From the NCBI GenBank assembly GCA_002373715.1, contig DFLI01000108.1:5173-12300 (forward strand): DNA of 7,128 bases, read 5' to 3'. The position numbers and the translations under genes are program-made. Shown in pieces: positions 1 to 6,016 of the stretch. How positions within the stretch are numbered: the stretch's first letter is position 1; each line of letters opens with the position of its first letter. The notes under the pieces are model-generated. The model had not been told where the DNA came from. It saw nothing but the letters and a program-made list of their open reading frames with translations, and did not search any database. The stretch comes from Bacteroidales bacterium UBA3623 (GTDB taxonomy: Bacteria > Bacteroidota > Bacteroidia > Bacteroidales > UBA932).

Positions 1-65
1 AGGACGGTAATGGGGTTGCCCTTGAAAATGGGGTTCAGAATGGTTTCTTTCAGTTTTGCATTCAT
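1..65 (-). CDS. nqrD: NqrD, Na+-translocating NADH:quinone reductase subunit D (5' fragment)
   Basis: Only the first 21 complete codons are visible; the gene runs off the left edge. The start ATG is at 65-63, three bases after the nqrC stop. The translated start is MNAKLKETILNPIFKGNPIT followed by V. A segment of the type NP-hydrophobic-xxNPIT(V/L) begins members of the NqrD/NqrE/RnfA/RnfE family just before the first membrane helix. NqrD is an integral membrane subunit of the Na+-NQR complex and, with NqrE, carries the Cys-ligated iron-sulfur centre within the membrane; those residues lie outside the window. Identity rests on this short segment plus its place directly after nqrC in the usual A-B-C-D order. 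A strong Shine-Dalgarno sequence lies inside the nqrC 3' end. Confidence 0.88.
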   Translation of the reverse strand, partial: MNAKLKETILNPIFKGNPITV

Positions 66-68
66 AGC

Positions 69-896
69 TTATTCCTCCTCTGCATTTTCTTCACTGTGGT
101 TGTGCTCGCACTTACCGCAGTGCTTCTTGGCCATGTTGGCCTCGAAATACTTGGAATAGGCTTCCAGCCAGGTGTCAATAGCGGCATCCAGGCCCTGGGA
201 AGTCATGGTGGCACCGGAGATGGCGTCTATCTTGTTGTCAATCTTAGACTTGCCCTCGGCGTCCTTGGGGGCGCCGCCCTTTACGATTTCAATCACGTTG
301 GGAGAGTCGAAATCGGCTACTTCTCCTACGAATTCTTTCTGGAAGGAAGGATCGTCCTTGATTTTGGCACCCAGGCCGGCGGTCTCAGACTCGTGGTCGA
401 AGTAGGCACCGGCGATGGTGGCACTCTTGGGCTCAAAGGAGATGTAACCCCAGATGGGGCCCCAAAGACCGGCACCGTAAATGGGAACCACCGTACGGCC
501 GTTCTTGAAAACGAATACGGGAAGTTCGGGGTCTCCGGTAGCGTTGGCACCGCCCTTGATGTTGTAGTTCTGACGCTTGAGCTGCTTGGGGCTGTACACC
601 TCAAGATTCTCGCGATCGATGGCCAGTTCGCGCACCACAGTGCCGTCCAGGTTAATCACAAAGGCTTTTTCAATTTCCTCTGCATACTTGTCCAGCTTGG
701 CGGCATTGCCCAGCTTGTCCAGTTCGGCCTTGGTGCCGTACTGGGCGGAGGTGAGCATCTGGGAGATGGTTTCCGCCTTTTCGTTTGCATCCTGCTTGGC
801 CTTGAGGCTCTGGGATACAAAGGCCAGGAGCGCTGCCACTATCACCACAATAACGGTGGTGTAGACGACGGTATATACGTTGTTGTTTGTATTCAT
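69..896 (-). CDS. nqrC: NqrC, Na+-translocating NADH:quinone reductase subunit C
   Basis: A 275-residue FMN-carrying subunit of Na+-NQR. One membrane helix near residues 8-30 anchors a soluble domain that in this family faces the periplasm. Visible family landmarks are GLWGPIWGY (143-151), the HESETAGLGAKI segment (168-179), and the covalent FMN site DAISGAT (224-230), in which Thr230 should bear FMN through a phosphoester bond made by the flavin transferase ApbE, not encoded in this window. The start ATG (896-894) follows the nqrB stop by 12 bases, and AAGGA at 909-905, overlapping that stop, gives 8-base spacing. The last 20 or so residues are unusual: after the usual C-terminal region the protein ends in a polar tail with H259, C260, C263, H265 and H267, then a run of acidic residues. 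Such a tail is not part of the V. cholerae NqrC I remember. The reading frame is intact through the tail. Confidence 0.95.
   Translation of the reverse strand: MNTNNNVYTVVYTTVIVVIVAALLAFVSQSLKAKQDANEKAETISQMLTSAQYGTKAELDKLGNAAKLDKYAEEIEKAFVINLDGTVVRELAIDRENLEVYSPKQLKRQNYNIKGGANATGDPELPVFVFKNGRTVVPIYGAGLWGPIWGYISFEPKSATIAGAYFDHESETAGLGAKIKDDPSFQKEFVGEVADFDSPNVIEIVKGGAPKDAEGKSKIDNKIDAISGATMTSQGLDAAIDTWLEAYSKYFEANMAKKHCGKCEHNHSEENAEEE
74..80 (-). promoter_or_regulatory. Shine-Dalgarno site for nqrD inside the nqrC 3' end
   Basis: Read on the minus strand, GAGGAGG lies 8 bases upstream of the nqrD ATG (65-63), a near-ideal site and spacing. It lies wholly within nqrC and encodes part of the terminal Glu-Glu-Glu of NqrC. 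This is the strongest ribosome binding site in the window, and it supports the chosen nqrD start and coupled translation with nqrC. Confidence 0.8.
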
Positions 897-904
897 AGCG
901 CTTA

Positions 905-909
905 TCCTT
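905..909 (-). promoter_or_regulatory. Shine-Dalgarno site for nqrC, overlapping the nqrB stop
   Basis: On the minus strand AAGGA lies 8 bases before the nqrC ATG and begins within the nqrB TAA stop (911-909). The overlap suggests that ribosomes terminating on nqrB can restart on nqrC. Confidence 0.6.
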
Positions 910-2063
910 TAGGCGGTTAATGCTTTCTTGGCGCGGCGGTTGGTGTGAGCCGTAACCACGCAGTGGTCGATGAGCGGAGCCATGGTGTTCATGAGCAGTA
1001 TGGCCAGCATCATGCCTTCCATGTAACCCGGGTTCCACAGACGCACTACGACGGCGAGGGCACCCACCAGGAAGCCGTAAATCCATTTGCCGGTTTCGGT
1101 CTGAGCGGCGGTAACAGGGTCCGTAGCCATGAAGACGGAACCGAAGAGGAAACCGCCCATCACAATCTGATAGTAGCAGGGAACCACCGTTGCACCGGCA
1201 ATCTGACCCAGCCAGCCCACCAGCAGACCACCGGCGATGGAGCTTACCATAATCTTCCAGGAAGCCACACCCGTCCAAACGAGGATGATGGCGCCGATGA
1301 GAATGGCAACCACGCTGGTTTCACCGGTAGAGCCGGGAATGAAGCCGTAGAACATATCCATGAAGCTGTACTGGCCCACAGCACCGGTGGCGGCGTCGAA
1401 GGTGCCGTCATGGGCGATGGCCAGCGGGGTGGCGGCAGACACGGCGTCCACACCCTTCAGGGCAGGAACCCAGGTCTTGGACACCCACACGGAGGAGCCG
1501 GACATGGAGGAAGGATAAGAGAAGAAGAGGAAGGCACGGGCCACCAGAGCCGGATTCCAGATGTTCATACCGGTGCCGCCGAAACACTCTTTCACAAAGA
1601 GCACGGAGAAGGCAACGGCCAGGGCGAGCATCCACAGGGGAACGTCCACGGGAACAATGAGGGGAATGAGGAAGCCGGTGACGAGGTAACCCTCGTTCAC
1701 TTCTTCACCGCGGATTTGGGCCGATGCGAACTCGATGGCCAAACCCACCACATAGGATACCACAAACAGAGGGAGCATCCGGAGCAGTCCGTAGAAGAAC
1801 ATGTGCCAGAAGCCCCAGTCGAGGCTGTAGAGGGTGGAGGTCTGCAGACCCACGTTGTACATGCCGAACAGAGCGGCGGGTACCAGGGCGATGACCACCA
1901 TGATCATAACACGCTTGAGGTCAATACCGTCACGTACGTGTGCGCCCTTGAACGTTACGGTTCCGGGAACACGCAGGAAGGTATCGAAAGCGTCGATGGA
2001 AGAGTGAAGCCAGTATAGCTTGCCGCCTTTTTCAAGAAGGCCGGGTTTCTTTTCTTCTGCCAT
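909..2063 (-). CDS. nqrB: NqrB, Na+-translocating NADH:quinone reductase subunit B
   Basis: A 384-residue polytopic membrane subunit of Na+-NQR, in the family of RnfD. It carries covalent FMN and takes part in quinone reduction and Na+ passage. A polar N-terminus (1-48) precedes hydrophobic helices near 50-70, 86-115, 126-157, 250-268, 271-291, 298-315, 328-343 and 348-366. Family landmarks are FGGTGMNIWNPALVARA (161-177), GSTGETS (244-250) and FMATDPVTAA (311-320). The expected covalent FMN site lies at DAVSAATPL (206-214), with Thr212 as the likely acceptor. The second residue after the conserved Ser-equivalent region differs from the usual pattern: the motif reads S-A-A-T rather than S-G-A-T. 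The start ATG (2063-2061) follows the nqrA stop by three bases; no clear Shine-Dalgarno is present, so expression probably depends on coupling to nqrA. The stop is 12 bases before nqrC. Confidence 0.96.
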   Translation of the reverse strand: MAEEKKPGLLEKGGKLYWLHSSIDAFDTFLRVPGTVTFKGAHVRDGIDLKRVMIMVVIALVPAALFGMYNVGLQTSTLYSLDWGFWHMFFYGLLRMLPLFVVSYVVGLAIEFASAQIRGEEVNEGYLVTGFLIPLIVPVDVPLWMLALAVAFSVLFVKECFGGTGMNIWNPALVARAFLFFSYPSSMSGSSVWVSKTWVPALKGVDAVSAATPLAIAHDGTFDAATGAVGQYSFMDMFYGFIPGSTGETSVVAILIGAIILVWTGVASWKIMVSSIAGGLLVGWLGQIAGATVVPCYYQIVMGGFLFGSVFMATDPVTAAQTETGKWIYGFLVGALAVVVRLWNPGYMEGMMLAILLMNTMAPLIDHCVVTAHTNRRAKKALTA

Positions 2064-2066
2064 AGC

Positions 2067-3401
2067 TTATGCCATTTCTTTGATCATCAGGTCAATGCCC
2101 TTTTGGATCATGGCCTGGATTTCGTTCTTGGAAGGGTCTACATAGTCGCAGAGGGCGAGGTCTTCCGGCAGCACTTCATAAATGCCGAACTTCTCCATCT
2201 TCTCAATGTCTCCTGCCAGGCAGGCCTTGATGAGGTAGATGGGGAAGATGTCCATGGGCGTAACATCCTCGAAGCACTTGGTCTCTACGAAAGCGCGGGG
2301 ACCGCCGTGCAGGTTGGTGTCCATGTCGTACTGCTTCTTCGGGGTGAGCCAGGAGAAGTAGCACCAGGAAGAGCTGTACACCTTGGGACGGAAGGGCTTG
2401 GCCCAGCCGAACCATTCGCGGGAATAACCTTCGGTAAGGAGGGTAATCTGGTCCTGGAAGAAACCCAGGTAACCTTCTGCACCCAGCGTCTCTCCGGTGA
2501 GGACGTCTCCGCCTACTACGCGGACGTCGCCTTCAACGGCGGTGAGCTCCTTGACGGGAGTGCCGGGAAGGGCAACCACGTAACCGGTGGCCTTGGCGGC
2601 GGGACCGGTGACGGCTACCTTGCGGGTGAGATCCAGCTTACCGGTGTTCACCACGTGGCCCAGGGCAGCGAGCAGCACCGGGGAGATGGTCCATACCAGT
2701 TCGCCCTTCTGGATGGGGGCGATGTGGCTAATCTGGACACCCACGTTGCCGGCCGGGTGGGGACCGCTCACCTCATGAATGGTGGCGTTCTCTACACGGT
2801 GGAACACGGTGGAGGCAGAGCGCTCCTTGCGAATGGATACGTGCACGGGGGCTACCTTGGCCAGGGCGTCAATACCGGCCTGGATGTCGGTGAGGGACTC
2901 ACGCAGGGTGAAGTCCGTGTCCGCTGCCAGGGGAGCCGTGCTGAAGGAGGAAATGAAAATTGCCTTGGGCGTGGTGTCCGGGGCGGCCATGGTGCCGTAA
3001 GGACGCTGGATAAGGGAACCCCACAGACCTGTGTTCAGCAGGAGCTGCTTGGTTTCCTCTGCCGTGGCGGGAGCCTTGGTACCGAAGTCCACAAACTCCT
3101 GCTTGGCATCGGCCTTTACCAGAACTGCCAGCAATTTTCTCTTTTCGCCCCTGACGATTCCGCAAACCGTGCCGCTGACCGGCGAGGTGAACAGAATCTC
3201 GGGACGCTGCTTGTCGGCCATCACGGGGGAGCCTGCCTTCACCGCGTCACCCTCCTTGACCAGGAGTCTGGGAACCAGACCCTTGAAATCGGTGGGCTTT
3301 ACGGCTACGATGTCAGGAACCACGGTTTTGATGACTTCCGGGGCTGCAACACCCTTCACAGGTATGTTGAGGCCCTTTTTCAAATCGAGATTGTTTGACA
3401 T
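2067..3401 (-). CDS. nqrA: NqrA, Na+-translocating NADH:quinone reductase subunit A
   Basis: A 444-residue cytoplasmic subunit of Na+-NQR with no membrane helix, related in fold to RnfC. The N-terminus has the family signature KKGLNIPVKG (8-17). A barrel-sandwich (biotinyl-lipoyl-like) segment follows, with PVSGTVCGIVRGEKRKL at 74-90. SGPHPAGNVGVQISHIAPI (212-230) matches the conserved HPAG...GxxI region, and LGAEGYLGFFQDQITLL (306-322) and HGGPRAFV (365-372) are further landmarks. The C-terminal EDLALCDYVDPSKNEI (413-428) corresponds to the conserved end of the family. The length is typical. The start ATG at 3401-3399 places the signature at the usual distance. It is the first gene of the operon; a Bacteroidota-type -7 box lies about 25 bases upstream and there is no Shine-Dalgarno. 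nqrB follows after three bases. Confidence 0.97.
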   Translation of the reverse strand: MSNNLDLKKGLNIPVKGVAAPEVIKTVVPDIVAVKPTDFKGLVPRLLVKEGDAVKAGSPVMADKQRPEILFTSPVSGTVCGIVRGEKRKLLAVLVKADAKQEFVDFGTKAPATAEETKQLLLNTGLWGSLIQRPYGTMAAPDTTPKAIFISSFSTAPLAADTDFTLRESLTDIQAGIDALAKVAPVHVSIRKERSASTVFHRVENATIHEVSGPHPAGNVGVQISHIAPIQKGELVWTISPVLLAALGHVVNTGKLDLTRKVAVTGPAAKATGYVVALPGTPVKELTAVEGDVRVVGGDVLTGETLGAEGYLGFFQDQITLLTEGYSREWFGWAKPFRPKVYSSSWCYFSWLTPKKQYDMDTNLHGGPRAFVETKCFEDVTPMDIFPIYLIKACLAGDIEKMEKFGIYEVLPEDLALCDYVDPSKNEIQAMIQKGIDLMIKEMA

Positions 3402-3425
3402 TATTTAAGAGGTTTTGTGTATTTC

Positions 3426-3433
3426 CAAAAATA
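3426..3433 (-). promoter_or_regulatory. Probable -7 box of the nqr operon promoter
   Basis: The minus strand reads TATTTTTG, a full match to the Bacteroidota primary sigma factor consensus TAnnTTTG. It implies a transcript start near 3420 and a leader of roughly 20 bases before the nqrA ATG. I see no good TTTG -33 box at the usual spacing (about 20 bases) upstream, so the call rests on the -7 box and its position. Confidence 0.55.
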
Positions 3434-3436
3434 CTC

Positions 3437-3468
3437 CGCGAAGTTACGAAAAATTTGCTAATTTCGCG
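3437..3468. repeat. 32-bp near-palindromic dyad in the divergent promoter region
   Basis: The arms CGCGAAGTTA (3437-3446) and TAATTTCGCG (3459-3468) are reverse complements with one mismatch in ten, separated by 12 bases. Each arm read outward contains a -7-like element: TAACTTCG on the minus strand and TAATTTCG on the plus strand. The dyad may be an operator or simply two opposed promoters with similar boxes; no regulator can be named. Confidence 0.45.
3459..3466 (+). promoter_or_regulatory. Probable -7 box of the helicase promoter
   Basis: TAATTTCG matches the Bacteroidota TAnnTTTG box with one change (C for T at position 7). It lies 21 bases before the helicase ATG at 3488, implying a very short leader. 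A -33 TTTG at normal spacing is not evident. An overlapping alternative, AAAATTTG at 3450-3457, also has one mismatch. Confidence 0.45.
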
Positions 3469-3487
3469 ACATAAAAATGGACCCGAT

Positions 3488-5881
3488 ATGGAGATTTTGA
3501 AGGATTTGAACGCAGAGCAAAAAAAAGCTGTCGAATGCATTGAAGGGCCGATGCTCATAGTGGCCGGAGCAGGGTCGGGAAAGACCCGGGTACTTACTTC
3601 CCGAATAGCTTATCTGATACAGCAGGGCGTGCCTGCAGAGCGCATCCTGGCCCTTACTTTTACCAAGAAGGCGGCCGGCGAGATGAAGGAGCGCATTGCC
3701 CTGATGGTGGGGGAGCGGCAGGCCCGCCGGCTTTGGATGGGAACCTTCCACTCCGTGTTCATCCGCTTCCTGCGGGAGTTCTCCGAAGCCATCGGCTTTC
3801 CTTCCACTTTCACCATCTACGACACCACGGATTCCGTGAGCTGTATCAAGACCTGTATCAAGCAGCTCAGTCTGGACGACAAAGTATACAAACCCAAGGA
3901 GGTGCTCTCCCGCATTTCCAAGGCCAAGAACGACCTCATTACCCCTACGCCCTATGCCCAGGGCGCAGGAGGCTACCTGGAAGATGACAAGCATCACAAG
4001 AAGCCGGAGATTCACCGCATCTACACCCTCTACTGCCAGACTTGCCGGCAGGCGGGCGTGATGGACTTTGACGACATCCTCCTTTACATGAACATCCTGT
4101 TCAAGCGCAGCCCGGAGGCCCTTGCCGCTATATCGGCCCGCTTCAGCCACATTCTGGTGGACGAGTACCAGGACACCAACATGGCCCAGTACCTCATCCT
4201 TCGCAAGATGGCCGCCGGGCACCAGAACCTGTGCGTGGTGGGAGACGATTCCCAGTCCATCTACGGCTTCCGCGGGGCTCAGATCCAGAACATCTTAAAC
4301 TTCCAGAAAGATTTCCCCAGCGCCCGTCTCTTCCGCCTGGAACGCAATTATCGCAGCACCCGCACCATTGTGAACGCTGCCAATTCGCTCATTGCGCACA
4401 ACGAGGGTCGTATACCTAAAAACTGCGTGTCCATGGGAGACGAGGGCGAGAAGATCCGCCTGGTGCGCTCTTTCACCGAGCAGGAGGAAGCTATGCAGAT
4501 TGCATCGGCCATCCTGAACCGCGTGCGCATGGATGGGGCTGAATATGAAGATTTTGCTATCCTCTACCGCACCAACTCGCAGTCCCGTGCGCTGGAAGAG
4601 CAGCTGCGCCGCCGCAATATTCCGTACATGATTTACTCCGGCAATTCCTTCTTCGAAAGGGCCGAGGTGAAGGACATGATGGCTTATTTCAAGCTGGCGG
4701 TGAACCTCAATGACGATGAATCCTTCCGCCGGGTGGTGAACAAGCCCGCCCGCGGCATAGGAGATACTTCCCTGAACGCCCTCGCGCTGGCTGCCCGGGA
4801 GGCGCAGGTCTCCCTCTTCAAGGCTGCCGCGCTGCCCAACCTGGAAGACTTCGGCCTCAAAAGCGCCGCCATCGGCAAAATCCGCGCATTCTGCACCCTC
4901 ATGGAAAAGGCCTCGCAGGAGGCGGTGGAAGGGGACGCCTACGACGTGGCCATGTCGCTGGCCTCGGAAAGCGGCCTGTATCTCTTTTATAAGGCCGATA
5001 ACTCCGTGGAAGGTCAGTCCCGCTTTGCCAACGTGGAGGAACTGCTGAACAGCGTTAAGGCGCATGTGGAAGAGGTGCACGGAGACTTCCGCAACGAGCA
5101 AGTGGAGGAGGGCCTGGTGGCCGATGCTTCCGAGGTGCCCGCTTCGCAGCTACCTGTGGTAACCCTGGCAGACTATCTGGAAAACGTGTCGCTCCTGTCC
5201 AACGTAGATGTGGCCGATGACGAAACCAACAATAAGGTGGCCCTCATGACCGTGCATACGGCCAAGGGCCTGGAATTCCCTTATGTGTTTGTGGCGGGCA
5301 TGGAAGAGAACCTCTTCCCTTCGGGCGGCTGGATGCTCACCCCGCAGGATTTGGAGGAGGAACGCCGGCTGTTTTACGTGGCGCTTACCCGCGCCAAGCG
5401 GGCGGTGTCGCTAAGCTTTGCGCAAACCCGCATGAGAAACGGCAAACACGAGTCCAATTCGCCCAGTCGCTTCCTGCGGGAACTGGCACCCCAGTATCTG
5501 GATCATCCGCTCCTCAAGGAAGACTTTGAAAGCCGCGCCTCTTTGGACGATGAGGACTTTTCCGGTGGCTTCAGCTGGCGCAAACCGGCGCCCGTTAAGG
5601 CGCCCCGGCCGGCTCCTGCAGCCCGCCCTGAGAGTTCTTTCCGACCGGCTGTAAGTGCCCATCCCACAAGTGTTTCCAAGCCTCCGGTAATAGACGATAA
5701 CTTTGTGCCGGAACCCATGTCCAGCTTCCGGGTGGGAGACCGGATTGAGCACAACCGATTTGGGGCAGGAAAAGTCCTGGAAATCTCTGGCCAGGTGCCG
5801 GATTTGAAGGCAAAAATCTCCTTTGATAAGTACGGTGAAAAGCTTTTGCTGCTAAAATTTGCAAAATTAAGGCACAAATAA
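3488..5881 (+). CDS. pcrA: UvrD/PcrA-type superfamily 1A 3'-5' DNA helicase
   Basis: A 797-residue ATP-dependent DNA helicase of the UvrD/PcrA/Rep group, expected to act in nucleotide excision repair, replication restart and clearing of proteins from DNA. Visible motifs are the Q-motif region LNAEQKKAV (7-15), Walker A GAGSGKT (27-33), motif Ia LALTFTKKAAGEM (54-66), motif II LVDEYQDTN (223-231), motif III VVGDDSQSIYGFRGA (250-264), motif IV FRLERNYRS (282-290), motif V MTVHTAKGLEFPYV (587-600) and motif VI ERRLFYVALTRAKR (625-638). All key ATPase residues are present. A Pro/Ala-rich linker (about 690-745) leads to a C-terminal SH3/Tudor-like segment (FRVGDRIEHNRFGAGKV, 747-763) that in PcrA/UvrD contacts RNA polymerase. 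The ATG at 3488 is chosen because it places the first motif near the N-terminus as in the family. An in-frame ATG at 3395 would overlap the nqrA start and swallow the promoters. The gene is transcribed divergently from nqr. UvrD is an equally fair name. Confidence 0.96.
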   Translation: MEILKDLNAEQKKAVECIEGPMLIVAGAGSGKTRVLTSRIAYLIQQGVPAERILALTFTKKAAGEMKERIALMVGERQARRLWMGTFHSVFIRFLREFSEAIGFPSTFTIYDTTDSVSCIKTCIKQLSLDDKVYKPKEVLSRISKAKNDLITPTPYAQGAGGYLEDDKHHKKPEIHRIYTLYCQTCRQAGVMDFDDILLYMNILFKRSPEALAAISARFSHILVDEYQDTNMAQYLILRKMAAGHQNLCVVGDDSQSIYGFRGAQIQNILNFQKDFPSARLFRLERNYRSTRTIVNAANSLIAHNEGRIPKNCVSMGDEGEKIRLVRSFTEQEEAMQIASAILNRVRMDGAEYEDFAILYRTNSQSRALEEQLRRRNIPYMIYSGNSFFERAEVKDMMAYFKLAVNLNDDESFRRVVNKPARGIGDTSLNALALAAREAQVSLFKAAALPNLEDFGLKSAAIGKIRAFCTLMEKASQEAVEGDAYDVAMSLASESGLYLFYKADNSVEGQSRFANVEELLNSVKAHVEEVHGDFRNEQVEEGLVADASEVPASQLPVVTLADYLENVSLLSNVDVADDETNNKVALMTVHTAKGLEFPYVFVAGMEENLFPSGGWMLTPQDLEEERRLFYVALTRAKRAVSLSFAQTRMRNGKHESNSPSRFLRELAPQYLDHPLLKEDFESRASLDDEDFSGGFSWRKPAPVKAPRPAPAARPESSFRPAVSAHPTSVSKPPVIDDNFVPEPMSSFRVGDRIEHNRFGAGKVLEISGQVPDLKAKISFDKYGEKLLLLKFAKLRHK

Positions 5882-5913
5882 TTTGTAGAATGTTGACAAA
5901 ATTGTTATTTTTG
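5882..5913 (+). promoter_or_regulatory. Strong Bacteroidota-type promoter downstream of the helicase gene
   Basis: A -33 box TTTG (5882-5885) is separated by 20 bases from a perfect -7 box TATTTTTG (5906-5913), matching the Bacteroidota TTTG-N(19-21)-TAnnTTTG pattern. It is the best-formed promoter in the window, yet it points at the 3' end of the opposing glutamine synthetase gene, so no plus-strand protein gene lies downstream within the window. The expected transcript start is near 5919. Confidence 0.6.
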
Positions 5914-5918
5914 TGGCG

Positions 5919-5991
5919 AAGTTTTTCATAGTTTAAGTTTAGGTTAAGTAACTGGCCCGCCGCAGAGATTGCAACGGGCCAGTGAATTTTT
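5919..5991 (+). ncRNA. Candidate small RNA (about 70 nt), unrecognised family
   Basis: The call is inferred from signals: a consensus promoter (5882-5913) and a hairpin with a T-run ending at 5991 bracket a segment of about 73 bases with no reading frame. The first 30 bases are AU-rich and look unstructured, with TTTAAG, TTTAGG and TTAAG in succession (about 5932-5948). The rest is the terminator stem-loop. If made, the RNA would be complementary to the 3' untranslated end of the glutamine synthetase message and could act on it, or it could act elsewhere through the unstructured 5' part. It could also be an inert transcript or a fossil leader. I do not recognise it as a known RNA family. Confidence 0.35.
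5951..5991 (+). terminator. Rho-independent terminator between convergent genes
   Basis: A perfect 9-bp stem, ACTGGCCCG (5951-5959) with CGGGCCAGT (5975-5983), closes a 15-base loop in which GCA and TGC may pair weakly. GAA and then five Ts (5987-5991) follow. On the plus strand it can end both the helicase transcript, 70 bases after its stop, and the candidate small RNA. On the minus strand the bases after the stem are less T-rich, so it would be a weaker terminator for glutamine synthetase. Confidence 0.75.
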
Positions 5992-6016
5992 GTGCTAATT
6001 TCAGGAATAAAAAATC

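Noticed and set aside
96..3398. Long plus-strand open frames opposite nqrC (96-920), nqrB (945-2018) and nqrA (2103-3398), up to 431 codons
   Set aside because: They lie fully antisense to well-conserved nqr genes, have no recognisable domains and show the Gly/His/Val-rich composition typical of mirror frames of GC-rich coding DNA with few TTA, CTA and TCA codons.
3395..3487. Helicase start 31 codons upstream, at 3395
   Set aside because: It would overlap the nqrA start codon and include both promoter boxes, and the extra residues do not resemble the start of UvrD/PcrA proteins.
3458..5101. Minus-strand open frames inside the helicase gene (3458-4222 and 4295-5101)
   Set aside because: Both are antisense to intact helicase motifs and have no family features or independent promoter.
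5893..5898. TTGACA, a perfect sigma-70 -35 hexamer
   Set aside because: No TATAAT-like -10 lies 16-18 bases downstream, and the primary sigma factor of Bacteroidota uses the TTTG/TAnnTTTG pattern present at the same site.
5890..5931. Short frame MLTKLLFLWRSFS after the helicase gene
   Set aside because: It has no ribosome binding site and would begin upstream of the transcript start predicted for the 5882-5913 promoter.
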